From the NCBI GenBank assembly GCA_943789465.1, contig CALSUF010000004.1:245377-309376 (forward strand): a stretch of 64,000 nt of DNA, read 5' to 3'. The stretch is from an uncultured Flavobacteriaceae bacterium. GTDB lineage: Bacteria > Bacteroidota > Bacteroidia > Flavobacteriales > Flavobacteriaceae. The stretch's first letter is position 1; every line of letters starts with the position of its first letter. A program made the translations under genes and the position numbers. A model generated the notes under the pieces. The model was not told where the DNA came from. It made no database searches and was given only the letters and a program-made list of their open reading frames with translations. Shown in pieces: positions 20,228-29,084 of the stretch.

Positions 20228-20986
20228 TTAATTTTCAAGCTTTATAAAGCGCTGGTCTTTTTTAGGATTGAGGGTATCGTACTTTGTAAAATAATCGAGA
20301 AGTACGTTTCTGATTTTATAGTTTAAATCGTAGAGAGTATCACTTTTTTTCAGGAAATACATGCGATCACCTCCGTTATATAGATAATCATTTGTCGCTA
20401 CATAGTAAGTTTTGGATGGATCCACAGCTTGACCGCCAACTAGAATTTTTTGATAGTTATTTTCAGGACCTAAAACCAATTCAAGTCCAGAAATGGGGTG
20501 GGCTTTTTTAAATTCTTGTAAATAGGTAGTCATTTCCATAACCACAGATCCTTTTAGTGGTACTACAACCACACTATTTTCAAACGGCATCAAACTGTAA
20601 GCAGATTTTGTTGTGACATTGCCTTTTGGTAGAATAGATCGAATTCCTCCATGATTCAACAGTACAATGTCTAAATCCTTTCCCGTTCTGCTTTTTAATA
20701 GAGGACTAGAAAGCTCAAAAACAGCATCAGCCATTAAATTCCCTATAGCGGTGTTATACGCACCATCTGTTTTGGAATAGGTATCAACAGCATAGCTCAG
20801 TACTTTATTCATCGACTTATCCAAATTTATCCTGTAAGGGTCAATAACCGCTTCAATGGCTTTGTTAGACGGTAACTCTTCAGAAATAGAGATGTTTTCG
20901 CCATTAATAGTTGCTGTTTTTTTTGAGTGATCACAAGATAAAAACAAGGAAATAAACCCTATAATTTGAACGCATTTAAACTTCAT
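20228..20986 (-). CDS. 5'-nucleotidase C-terminal domain lipoprotein
   Basis: This 252-residue protein corresponds to the substrate-binding C-terminal domain of UshA-type 5'-nucleotidases. Typical blocks are NLMADAVFELS, LLNHGGIRSILPKGNVT, SLMPFENSVVVVPLKG and YYVATNDYLYNGGD. The N-terminus is a short lipoprotein signal with the Cys in LFLSCDHS. It is transcribed before the metallophosphatase gene, giving the reverse order of a fused enzyme. Alone it should have no phosphatase activity. Confidence 0.87.
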   Translation of the reverse strand: MKFKCVQIIGFISLFLSCDHSKKTATINGENISISEELPSNKAIEAVIDPYRINLDKSMNKVLSYAVDTYSKTDGAYNTAIGNLMADAVFELSSPLLKSRTGKDLDIVLLNHGGIRSILPKGNVTTKSAYSLMPFENSVVVVPLKGSVVMEMTTYLQEFKKAHPISGLELVLGPENNYQKILVGGQAVDPSKTYYVATNDYLYNGGDRMYFLKKSDTLYDLNYKIRNVLLDYFTKYDTLNPKKDQRFIKLEN

Positions 20987-20992
20987 TTATAT

Positions 20993-21000
20993 TACATTTG
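20993..21000 (+). promoter_or_regulatory. Probable -7 element of the DUF6913-dapA operon
   Basis: TACATTTG at 20993-21000 matches TAnnTTTG and lies 19 nt before ATG 21020. The nearest TTG (20966-20968) is 24 nt upstream, longer than ideal. Confidence 0.5.
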
Positions 21001-21019
21001 TAGTTGACAATAAAGGTAA

Positions 21020-21538
21020 ATGTTTTTTAAACAATTTAGAACCCTATCGCTTCAAAAGAATATTACTTTAATTCTTAAGTCTCGGATTAAGAATTTTAAA
21101 AGTAGTAAAATCAACTCTATTGGGGTTATTTTCGATTATGATGCGTATTGTGATTATGATTTTTTTCGCAGTCTAATTAAAGATATGGGGATAATGGAAA
21201 ACAAAATTCGCTTTATTGCTAAGGTTGAATTTGAAAAAAACAAGCCAAACAGTTGGGATTCCTTTTTTAGTCTTGACAATTTTGATTGGCTAGGACGTCC
21301 TAAAAGTGTTGAAATTGATGAATTTGTAGAACAGCCTTTTGATGTATTGATTAGCTATTACAATTCCAATCAATTAGAACTTAATTTCATTACAGCACGT
21401 TCCAAAGCAAATTTCAAAATTGGTTTAGCTAGCCATGATTCTAGATTGAATGATTTAACCATTGATATTGAACCTAAAAATACAGACGTTTTTAAAACAG
21501 AATTAATTAAATATTTAACCCAACTTAACAGGTTATAA
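21020..21538 (+). CDS. DUF6913-type protein of unknown function
   Basis: I recognise this 172-residue protein as the small flavobacterial family now called DUF6913, usually found directly before dapA; the family number is from memory. It begins with a basic region (KNITLILKSRIKNFKSSK), has an IGVIFDYDAYCDYDFFRSL segment suggestive of an alpha/beta fold and a SYYNSNQLELNFITARSKANFKIGLA block. There is no signal peptide or membrane helix. It ends 1 bp before the dapA ATG, so the two genes are tightly coupled. Function is unknown. Confidence 0.7.
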   Translation: MFFKQFRTLSLQKNITLILKSRIKNFKSSKINSIGVIFDYDAYCDYDFFRSLIKDMGIMENKIRFIAKVEFEKNKPNSWDSFFSLDNFDWLGRPKSVEIDEFVEQPFDVLISYYNSNQLELNFITARSKANFKIGLASHDSRLNDLTIDIEPKNTDVFKTELIKYLTQLNRL

Positions 21539-21539
21539 A

Positions 21540-22415
21540 ATGAATGCATTAATTGGGACTGGAGTTGCCCTTATCACTCCATTTAAACCAGATCTAAGTG
21601 TAGATCACCAAGCATTAACAGCAGTTGTAGAGTTTAACATCTCTAACGGCGTTAATTATTTAGTCATTAGTGGAACCACAGGAGAAAGTGTGACCATTAC
21701 AGCGAAAGAGAAAAAAGAGATTATTAACACAATTATCAAGGCAAACAAAGGACGTGTACCTTTAGTTATTGGAATTGGTGGAAATAATACAGCAGCCGTA
21801 GTCGAGGAATTACAATCCACTGACCTTTCACCTTTTGCAGCTATTTTATCGGTGGCACCTTACTACAGTAAACCCACTCAAGAAGGGTTTTACCAGCATT
21901 TTAAAGCCATAGCTCAAGCATCCACAATTCCAGTAATTTTATACAATGTTCCGGGTCGAACAGCAAAAAATATGGAGTCCTCCACAATTTTGCGACTAGC
22001 CAAGGACTTTCAGTCTATCGTTGCAGTCAAAGAAGCTGGAAACAATATGGATCAATATTTAGAACTTATTAAAAACAAACCATCAGATTTCCTAGTTATT
22101 TCTGGAGACGATGATTTGGTCTTAGGAGTTACTTTGGCAGGAGGTTCAGGGGTCATTTCAGTTATTGGACAAGCCTTTCCAAAAGAATTTTCTCAAATGA
22201 TTCAGTGGGGGATAGACGGAAATTCTAAAGATGCAAGAGCCATGGAAGCGCGATTAATGCCTGTGATCAATATGATTTTTGAAGAGAATAATCCAGCAGG
22301 CATCAAAGCAGTCCTGAAAAAAATGAACTATTGTGAAGATTCAGTACGTTTACCACTCGTAGCTGCAACAGAAAAATTACAATCTAAAATAGCGACCTTT
22401 ATAGCTCAGTTTTAG
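21540..22415 (+). CDS. dapA: 4-hydroxy-tetrahydrodipicolinate synthase
   Basis: Condenses pyruvate with aspartate semialdehyde in lysine and diaminopimelate synthesis. The 291-residue TIM barrel is of normal length. The Schiff-base Lys164 lies in VAVKEAGNN, the catalytic Tyr135 in ILYNVPGRT, and the GTTGES loop (45-50) binds pyruvate. It begins 1 bp after the DUF6913 gene. No terminator follows, but the bamD promoter motif does. Related N-acetylneuraminate lyase-type enzymes are less likely given the GTTGES and YNVPGRT motifs. Confidence 0.96.
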   Translation: MNALIGTGVALITPFKPDLSVDHQALTAVVEFNISNGVNYLVISGTTGESVTITAKEKKEIINTIIKANKGRVPLVIGIGGNNTAAVVEELQSTDLSPFAAILSVAPYYSKPTQEGFYQHFKAIAQASTIPVILYNVPGRTAKNMESSTILRLAKDFQSIVAVKEAGNNMDQYLELIKNKPSDFLVISGDDDLVLGVTLAGGSGVISVIGQAFPKEFSQMIQWGIDGNSKDARAMEARLMPVINMIFEENNPAGIKAVLKKMNYCEDSVRLPLVAATEKLQSKIATFIAQF

Positions 22416-22501
22416 TTAAAAAAGACTTAAACACTAAGAACCTGAATTTAAACCTATTAATTTAGCTAAAATAATAGTTTTTTAAATCCGTTATAAATCC
22501 G

Positions 22502-22509
22502 TAATTTTG
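22502..22509 (+). promoter_or_regulatory. Probable -7 element upstream of bamD
   Basis: TAATTTTG matches TAnnTTTG, 20 nt before the bamD ATG. The -33 position holds a T run rather than TTG. Confidence 0.5.
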
Positions 22510-22529
22510 CCCACATTCTTAAATTATTT

Positions 22530-23345
22530 ATGAAGAATTTTATATACATCTTAATTTTAGCTTTTTCGATAAACTCTTGTAGTGAATACCAGAAAGTATT
22601 GAAAAATGAAGACATTGCCGCTAAATTCAAACTAGGTTCAGAGCTTTTTGAAGAAGGTAAATTTGCCAAAGCAAACCGAATATTTGTGCAAATTGTTCCA
22701 AAATACAGAGGGAAACCACAAGCCGAGAAGCTGATGTATATGTATTGCAAAACCTATTACGAAACCAAAGACTACTATACTGGTAATTACCAAATGGAGC
22801 GTTTTGTAGATGCCTATCCTAAAAGTGAAAAAGTACAAGAAATGGCCTTTTTAGCAGCCAAAAGCTACTACAAACTTTCTCCACTATTCTCTAAAGACCA
22901 AACCGAAACGGTACTAGCTGTTGAAAAACTTCAAAACTTTATCAATACCTATCCTTTATCTGAATACCTAGATCAAGCCAGTACACTCGTTAGAGAATTA
23001 GATTACAAACTAGAAAAAAAGGCTTTCGATATAGCTTTACAGTACAACCAGACAGGCCCTTACCATCGCGATTATAATTCTGCGATTACGGCCTTAGATA
23101 ATTTTCTAATAGAATTTCCAGGCTCATCTTTCAAAGAAGAAGCCATGTATTATAAATTTGATTCCGCCTACCAACTGGCTATGAACAGTGTAGAATGGAA
23201 ACAAACAGAGCGTGTTGAAAAAGCATTGACTTTTTACAACTCACTTTTGTATGTATTTCCAGAGACTCAAAACAACGAAGACATCCAAAAGATGTACCAA
23301 GACTTAAAATCAATTCAAACAAATTCAACAACGACTAAAAGTTAA
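22530..23345 (+). CDS. bamD: Outer membrane assembly lipoprotein BamD
   Basis: Essential lipoprotein of the BAM complex that inserts beta-barrel proteins into the outer membrane. The 271-residue protein has a lipoprotein signal (MKNFIYILILAFSINSC) with the acylated Cys at about residue 17. Tetratricopeptide-like repeats follow, with the characteristic KANRIFVQIVPKYRGKPQAEK and NFLIEFPGSSFKEEAMYYK units. It precedes the omega-subunit gene by 8 bp and coaBC, a gene order typical of Bacteroidota. Confidence 0.93.
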   Translation: MKNFIYILILAFSINSCSEYQKVLKNEDIAAKFKLGSELFEEGKFAKANRIFVQIVPKYRGKPQAEKLMYMYCKTYYETKDYYTGNYQMERFVDAYPKSEKVQEMAFLAAKSYYKLSPLFSKDQTETVLAVEKLQNFINTYPLSEYLDQASTLVRELDYKLEKKAFDIALQYNQTGPYHRDYNSAITALDNFLIEFPGSSFKEEAMYYKFDSAYQLAMNSVEWKQTERVEKALTFYNSLLYVFPETQNNEDIQKMYQDLKSIQTNSTTTKS

Positions 23346-23353
23346 TACTCATT

Positions 23354-23686
23354 ATGGATTTAAAAAAAGTAAATGCACCCGTCAATACAGAAACGTACGA
23401 TCGAAACAAAGTAGATGCACCAACGCAAAATATCTACGAAGCGATCTCTGTAATTTCTCGTAGAGCAGAGCAAATCAATACTGACATCAGAAGAGAGTTG
23501 ATTGACAAGCTTGAAGAATTTGCAACTTTTAACGATAGCTTAGAAGAAGTATTTGAAAACAAAGAACAAATTGAAGTCTCTAAGTTTTACGAGCGTCTTC
23601 CAAAGCCACACGCTTTAGCCGTTCAAGAATGGTTAAATGAAAAAATCTACTACCGTAGTGTAGAAGAAGATTCTGAAGGAAAATAA
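23354..23686 (+). CDS. rpoZ: RNA polymerase Rpb6/omega subunit
   Basis: This 110-residue protein is the Bacteroidota omega subunit, in the RNA polymerase Rpb6 family. It stabilises the beta' subunit. Visible blocks are NIYEAISVISRRAEQIN, which corresponds to the omega core helix, and the lineage-specific acidic extension with EEFATFNDSLEEVFENKEQ and PKPHALAVQEWL. It lies between bamD (8 bp) and coaBC (3 bp), so it is expressed with envelope and coenzyme A genes rather than with rpoBC. Confidence 0.88.
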   Translation: MDLKKVNAPVNTETYDRNKVDAPTQNIYEAISVISRRAEQINTDIRRELIDKLEEFATFNDSLEEVFENKEQIEVSKFYERLPKPHALAVQEWLNEKIYYRSVEEDSEGK

Positions 23687-23689
23687 AAC

Positions 23690-24901
23690 ATGTCTATTTT
23701 ACACGGTAAACATATCCTTTTAGGAATTACTGCCGGTATTGCTGCATACAAAACAGCCTCCCTTGTTAGACTATTCATCAAAGCTGGTGCCGACGTCAAG
23801 GTCATAATGACACCAGCTGCGAAAGATTTTATTACCCCACTTACACTTTCAACCCTTTCTAAAAATCCCGTTATTTCATCATTTACAGAAGAAAATGATG
23901 ACAACGCAGTGTGGAATAACCACGTTGATTTGGGATTGTGGGCCGATTTATTTATCGTTGCTCCAGTGACCGCAAATACCTTGTCAAAAATGGCAGCAGG
24001 TAGCAGCGATAATTTTCTAGTAGCCACCTATCTTTCTGCAAAATGTCCGGTCTATTTTGCACCCGCCATGGATTTGGATATGTACAAACACCCTTCTACA
24101 AAAGCATCCTTAGAAACTCTGCAATCCTTTGGAAACATCATGATTCCAGCCACCTCTGGCGAACTGGCAAGTGGGTTGGTAGGTGAAGGAAGAATGGCTG
24201 AGCCAGAAGCGATTGTAAACCATATAGAATCTCATATATTACAAACAATGCCATTGTATGGCAAAACCGTATTGGTCACTGCAGGTCCCACCTATGAAGC
24301 TATTGACCCCGTTCGTTTTATAGGCAATCATTCTAGTGGACTCATGGGTTTTGAAATAGCCAACCATGCCGCACAGTTAGGAGCAGAAGTAATTTACATT
24401 ACAGGTCCTACACATTACAAAACAGACCATTCCCGCATCAAAATCATTCCCGTTGTCAGTGCCCAGGAAATGTACACACAAGTACATCTCTATTTTAATT
24501 CTGTGGACGTTGCAATTTTATCTGCTGCTGTTGCCGATTATAAGCCTATAAATCAAGCCACTTCTAAAATAAAAAAGGCCTCCCCAACGTTATCCCTAGA
24601 ATTAGAAAAAACTAAAGATATTTTGGCATCGCTAGGAACCATTAAATCCCACCAACTTCTTGTTGGCTTCGCTTTAGAAACCAATGATGAAATTGCCAAT
24701 GCGATAAAAAAGTTAAAATCTAAAAATTTAGATTTAATTGTATTAAATTCGTTAAATGATGAAGGCGCCGGATTTGGAGGAACCACAAATAAAATCACTC
24801 TCATTGATAAAAATTTAGTCCAAACCGAATTCCCTTTAAAGTCAAAAGCCGATGTGGCAATTGATATTATGAATCAACTTTTAAAACAATTCAATGCGTA
24901 G
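23690..24901 (+). CDS. coaBC: Bifunctional phosphopantothenoylcysteine decarboxylase/phosphopantothenate-cysteine ligase
   Basis: Carries out two coenzyme A steps: ligation of cysteine to phosphopantothenate and FMN-dependent decarboxylation. The 403-residue fusion has the CoaC flavodoxin-like domain first (LLGITAGIAAYKTASLVR; the WNNHVDLGLWADL active-site His region; FAPAMDLDMYKHPST) and the CoaB domain from about residue 185 (VTAGPTYEAIDPVRFIGNHSSG). It overlaps the next gene by 8 bp, showing translational coupling with the PorD-like gene. No missing motif was noticed. Confidence 0.96.
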   Translation: MSILHGKHILLGITAGIAAYKTASLVRLFIKAGADVKVIMTPAAKDFITPLTLSTLSKNPVISSFTEENDDNAVWNNHVDLGLWADLFIVAPVTANTLSKMAAGSSDNFLVATYLSAKCPVYFAPAMDLDMYKHPSTKASLETLQSFGNIMIPATSGELASGLVGEGRMAEPEAIVNHIESHILQTMPLYGKTVLVTAGPTYEAIDPVRFIGNHSSGLMGFEIANHAAQLGAEVIYITGPTHYKTDHSRIKIIPVVSAQEMYTQVHLYFNSVDVAILSAAVADYKPINQATSKIKKASPTLSLELEKTKDILASLGTIKSHQLLVGFALETNDEIANAIKKLKSKNLDLIVLNSLNDEGAGFGGTTNKITLIDKNLVQTEFPLKSKADVAIDIMNQLLKQFNA

Positions 24902-25784
24902 ATTAATCCTTTTAGTTGCTATTTTCACTTCAATATATGGAAGTTCGCAAGAGCTAAATTGCGCAGTAGTTGTCAATGCACAACAAACCGGTAATGAGAA
25001 TGTCCAAGTATTTAAAACTCTTGAGAAACAACTCAATGAATTTGTAAACAACACCCGCTGGACCGATAAAACCTTCAAAACTCAAGAACGCATTGAGTGC
25101 AGTATGGTCATCACAGTTCAAAATTACCAATCGGATACCTTTCAAGCCTCCATTCAAATCCAATCAGCGCGCCCAGTTCATAATTCATCTTTTTCGAGTT
25201 CGGTTTACAACTTTAACGACAAAGATTTTACTTTTAAGTATTTAGAATATCAAAACCTAAATTTTAGTCCCAATCAATTTGAATCCAACTTAGTATCCGT
25301 AATTGCATTTCATGTCTACATGATTTTAGGAATCGATGCCGATACATTTGAGCTAAATGGAGGTGAAGACTATTACAAACAAGCCCGTGATATTGTTAGC
25401 TACTCTCAGCAAACCAACTCAAAAGGATGGGCACCACCATCAGGGGGCGATCAAACCCGAAATGTATTAATTACCAGTGCCGTATCGCCAACCTTTAAAG
25501 AATTTCGTTCTGTACTGTTTGATTACCACCTCAAAGGAATGGATTTGATGGCAGCCAATGTAAAAGAGGGTAAGACAGCGGTTGCTACCGCCTTATCCCA
25601 ACTAGAAAACTTACACAGCAGACGGCCAAACTCCTTTTTACTTCGTGTCTTTTTTGATGCAAAGGCAGATGAGATTTCAGACATTTTTTCTGGTGGTCCT
25701 AGCGTGAACACTGCAAACTTAGTTTCAACACTCACTAAGATTGCACCCATGTATTCTAGGAAGTGGCGAAATATAAAATTTTAA
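24894..25784 (+). CDS. porD: DUF4835 family, PorD-like type IX secretion protein
   Basis: This 296-residue protein matches the DUF4835 family, named PorD in type IX secretion annotation. It has an N-terminal signal peptide (MRRLILLVAIFTSIYGSSQ) followed by ELNCAVVVNAQQTGNENVQVF. Other family-like blocks are FNDKDFTFKYLEYQNLNFSPNQFESNL and ILGIDADTFELNGGEDYYKQA, giving a periplasmic all-beta/alpha protein. It overlaps coaBC by 8 bp. The role in secretion or gliding is known for the family only. A T9SS cargo gene lies 2.8 kb downstream. Confidence 0.8.
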   Translation: MRRLILLVAIFTSIYGSSQELNCAVVVNAQQTGNENVQVFKTLEKQLNEFVNNTRWTDKTFKTQERIECSMVITVQNYQSDTFQASIQIQSARPVHNSSFSSSVYNFNDKDFTFKYLEYQNLNFSPNQFESNLVSVIAFHVYMILGIDADTFELNGGEDYYKQARDIVSYSQQTNSKGWAPPSGGDQTRNVLITSAVSPTFKEFRSVLFDYHLKGMDLMAANVKEGKTAVATALSQLENLHSRRPNSFLLRVFFDAKADEISDIFSGGPSVNTANLVSTLTKIAPMYSRKWRNIKF

Positions 25785-25852
25785 ATTTTTTTGATTTCAG
25801 TTAAAATTAGTTTCCTAGATAGTCTATCTTGTTCCTAAAATAAATTGCAACC

Positions 25853-27505
25853 TTGCTTTCAGAACTCACCATTAAAAATTATGCTCTCATTGACACCCTT
25901 CAGGTTCAGTTTGATTCTGGGTTTACCAGTATTACGGGGGAGACAGGAGCAGGTAAATCTATTTTATTAGGTGGCTTGGCATTGGTACTTGGAAAACGTG
26001 CCGACTTATCAAACATAAACGATCCCAATCAAAAATGTATTATTGAAGCAACGTTCAATATCGAAACCTTTAATCTCAAATCATTTTTTGAAGATCAAGA
26101 CCTCGATTTTGAATCTCACACTATCTTGCGAAGAGAGATTTTACCCTCTGGAAAATCTAGAGCATTTGTAAACGATTCTCCAGTGAACCTTACAGTTTTA
26201 GCGGCACTCGGCGGGCAATTGATTGACATCCATTCGCAACAACAAACTCAAGAATTGACCAACGATGATTTTCAGTTTCAAATCATTGACGCTTTGGCCA
26301 AAAATAGTACAGCAGTCGAAGCCTACAAGCAGTTGTTGAAATCTTATAAATCCACTCAAAAACAACTCAGAGAATTAAACGAATCCAAGTTACAATCTGA
26401 AAAAGAACAAGACTACCACTCTTTTTTGTTGAACGAATTAACAGAAGCAAAGCTTAAAGGCATCCATTTAGAAGCCTTAGAAACCGAATACAATACACTG
26501 AACAATGTGGAGTCTATTCAAACAGAACTCGCTTTGGCCAATCAAATTATAAGTACCGAAGATTTAGGTGTCGCTTCCAATCTTAGGACACTCAAACAAG
26601 TGTTTCACAAGCTCTCAGAAATTTCATCGGATTACAGTTCTCTCTCGGAACGCATGCAAAGCATTGCAATTGAACTGGACGATGTATTTAGTGAGATCGA
26701 GTCCGAACAAACCAAGCTAGAAGTCAACCCTACACGACTCAGTGAAATTGATGCGATGCTCCAAACAATTCATAATTTGTTTTCCAAGCACAATGTAAAT
26801 TCTGTCGAAGCTCTTATACAAATAGAAACCGAATTAACAACACAATTAGACACTTTAGCCTCTTTAGATGGTGCCATCACTACTGTTGAAAATTCATTAG
26901 GAACGCTGGTCAAACAACTCGATAAGCAAGCTGCAGATCTACACAAACAACGGCAACAGGTAGTGCCTGATTTGGTCCAACAGTTAGAAACCCTTCTAAC
27001 AGATTTAGGAATGCCCAATGCACGTTTTAAATTAGTGCTAAACCCATCCGAAACCTATTTGTACAATGGAAAAGATCACTTAGAATTTTTATTTACCGCC
27101 AACAAAGGCGGGCAGTTTTTACCCCTCAAAAAAGCCGCTTCTGGTGGTGAGCTTTCACGGATTATGTTGGCAATCAAATCTGTCCTCTCCAAATACCAGC
27201 AATTACCAACCATTATGTTTGACGAAATTGATACCGGAGTTTCAGGTGAAATCGCGCACAAAATGGGCGATATTATGAATCAGATGAGTGCCTATATGCA
27301 AGTATTTTCTATTACCCATTTGCCACAAATAGCTGCCAAAGGGCAGTCACATTTTAAAGTTTTTAAGCAAGACACACCAAACACAACGGTGACGTCTCTT
27401 AAAAAACTAACGTCTCAAGAACGGGTCGAAGAAATTGCGCAAATGCTGGGTGGAAAAAAATTATCGGAATCGGCAATCGCACATGCAAACCAGTTATTGA
27501 ATTAA
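25853..27505 (+). CDS. recN: DNA repair protein RecN
   Basis: SMC-like ATPase of double-strand break repair, 550 residues. It shows Walker A GETGAGKSILLGGLALVLGKRAD near residue 31, a long central coiled coil (about 160-370), the ABC signature in AASGGELSRIMLAIK, and Walker B FDEIDTGVSGE with ITHLPQIAA. The start is TTG at 25853: there is no ATG nearby and this gives the family N-terminus LSELTIKNYALI exactly. It stands 68 bp after the PorD-like gene and is followed by the fabI promoter motif. Confidence 0.95.
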   Translation: MLSELTIKNYALIDTLQVQFDSGFTSITGETGAGKSILLGGLALVLGKRADLSNINDPNQKCIIEATFNIETFNLKSFFEDQDLDFESHTILRREILPSGKSRAFVNDSPVNLTVLAALGGQLIDIHSQQQTQELTNDDFQFQIIDALAKNSTAVEAYKQLLKSYKSTQKQLRELNESKLQSEKEQDYHSFLLNELTEAKLKGIHLEALETEYNTLNNVESIQTELALANQIISTEDLGVASNLRTLKQVFHKLSEISSDYSSLSERMQSIAIELDDVFSEIESEQTKLEVNPTRLSEIDAMLQTIHNLFSKHNVNSVEALIQIETELTTQLDTLASLDGAITTVENSLGTLVKQLDKQAADLHKQRQQVVPDLVQQLETLLTDLGMPNARFKLVLNPSETYLYNGKDHLEFLFTANKGGQFLPLKKAASGGELSRIMLAIKSVLSKYQQLPTIMFDEIDTGVSGEIAHKMGDIMNQMSAYMQVFSITHLPQIAAKGQSHFKVFKQDTPNTTVTSLKKLTSQERVEEIAQMLGGKKLSESAIAHANQLLN

Positions 27506-27508
27506 TGT

Positions 27509-27516
27509 TATATTTG
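27509..27516 (+). promoter_or_regulatory. Probable -7 element of fabI
   Basis: TATATTTG at 27509-27516 is an exact TAnnTTTG match, immediately after the recN stop and 41 nt before the fabI ATG. The expected -33 position falls inside recN without a clear TTG. Confidence 0.55.
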
Positions 27517-27557
27517 CCCCAGAAATCAAATACACACCGACACTAAAATATATAATT

Positions 27558-28379
27558 ATGTCTTACAATTTACTAAAAGGAAAACGCGGAATTATTTTTG
27601 GAGCTTTAGATCCCAATTCAATTGCTTGGATCACAGCCGAACGTGTCCATGAAGAAGGCGGTACCTTTGTATTGTCTAATGCACCCATAGCTATGCGCAT
27701 GGGTCAAATAGATGAATTGGCCAAAAAAACAGGCTCACAAGTAATTGCTGCTGATGCTACTTCTGAAGAAGACTTAGAAAATTTAGTACAACAAGCTACG
27801 GAGATTTTAGGCGGCAAGCTCGATTTTGTTTTGCATTCTATAGGGATGTCTATCAATGTAAGAAAAGGCCGTGCTTATACCGATCAAAAATACGACTGGA
27901 CTCAAAAAGGAACCGATGTTTCAGCAATGTCTTTTCATAAAGTGATGCAAACGCTCTATAAACATGATGCGATGAACGAATGGGGGAGTATTGTAGCACT
28001 TACCTATATGGCAGCACAACGTGTGTTTCCAGATTATAACGACATGGCAGACAACAAAGCCTATTTAGAGAGTATTGCCAGAAGTTTCGGATACTTCTTT
28101 GGCCGTGATAAAAATGTGCGTGTCAATACCATCTCACAATCGCCAACACCCACCACCGCGGGTAAAGGAGTGAAAGGATTTGATGGTTTTATTGCCTATG
28201 CTGATAAAATGTCGCCTTTAGGAAATGCGACCGCTCTGGATTGTGCCAATTATACCGTTTCGTTGTTTAGTGATTTAACCAAGCGAGTCACCCTCCAAAA
28301 CTTATTTAATGATGGTGGTTTTAGCAATATGGGTGTCAGTGATGCCGTGATGGATACCTTTACTGAAGACGATGCTTAA
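27558..28379 (+). CDS. fabI: Enoyl-[acyl-carrier-protein] reductase (NADH)
   Basis: Last reductive step of fatty-acid elongation, in the short-chain dehydrogenase superfamily. The 273-residue protein opens YNLLKGKRGIIFGALDPNSIAW, the FabI variant of the nucleotide-binding turn. The catalytic Tyr-x6-Lys is seen in DYNDMADNKAYLE, followed by the NTISQSPTPTTAGKGVKGF substrate loop. It is monocistronic: own -7 element and strong terminator 22 bp after the stop. FabI is a known triclosan target; no resistance inference is made. Confidence 0.96.
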   Translation: MSYNLLKGKRGIIFGALDPNSIAWITAERVHEEGGTFVLSNAPIAMRMGQIDELAKKTGSQVIAADATSEEDLENLVQQATEILGGKLDFVLHSIGMSINVRKGRAYTDQKYDWTQKGTDVSAMSFHKVMQTLYKHDAMNEWGSIVALTYMAAQRVFPDYNDMADNKAYLESIARSFGYFFGRDKNVRVNTISQSPTPTTAGKGVKGFDGFIAYADKMSPLGNATALDCANYTVSLFSDLTKRVTLQNLFNDGGFSNMGVSDAVMDTFTEDDA

Positions 28380-28400
28380 GCTGTAATTATCAAATACATC

Positions 28401-28432
28401 AAAAACCCATAGCTTAGCTATGGGTTTTTTTA
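28401..28432 (+). terminator. Rho-independent terminator after fabI
   Basis: AAAAACCCATAGC (28401-28413) and GCTATGGGTTTTT (28417-28429) form a 13-bp stem with a TTA loop and a T tail. Confidence 0.93.
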
Positions 28433-28433
28433 T

Positions 28434-28528
28434 GCTTTGCTCCCAAATTTTAGGGACTCCACAGCTTTTCGCATGCACTCTTGCGTTATTGTGTGTCGTT
28501 CGTCGTTCTGTTTTGACCATTCATCGGA
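28434..28528 (-). other. Unexplained GC-richer segment with a short orphan frame
   Basis: This stretch between the fabI terminator and the T9SS gene looks clearly less AT-rich than its flanks. On the minus strand it contains a short open frame reading DEWSKQNDERHTITQECM and then RKAVESLKFGSKA before a stop, with no start codon in it. No function is recognised. It could be a remnant of a gene end or a dispersed repeat unit. The remaining bases up to 28604 are AT-rich and hold nothing recognisable. Confidence 0.3.
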
Positions 28529-29084
28529 ATTTTATTGTTTAACTTTTTACTTGTAATATTAAACAATATATTAGGTGGATAAACTAACCAATTTAAATTT
28601 TATTATGAAAAAGATTTACTATTTATTAATAACGCTTGCGATATCTTCGCTGTCTTTTGGACAAGAAGTTTTCAATTTACCAGGAGGTGGTACACTTCCT
28701 GCTGGATGGACAGCCACTAATAACGTGACTTCCCAACCCATTGAACAAAGTACCTATTTTTTGTTAGATTCTGGAGATCCATCTGATATTATTGAATCAC
28801 CGGTCTATGATCTAAGTGCATACAGTTCTGCTACATTCAGTTTGGATGTAGCTACTTTCGGTCCGGGAGATAACAATTCGGCAAAAATTGAATTTTCTTA
28901 CGATGGAGGTACTACTTACACTCAATCTGAAACCAGTGCAGTAGCTACTTCATCTACTTATATAGCTGGAGGAGTCTTTGCGGTAACACCATCAGCTCAA
29001 GTGATGATTAAACTAACGAACTCAGGAATTTCTGGAAAAGGAAATAGATTAAGAAACTTAGTTCTGACTGGAGCGTCAGCTTCT

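Noticed and set aside
23650..24027. 125-codon minus-strand ORF
   Set aside because: Antisense to the CoaC domain of coaBC; no recognisable domain.
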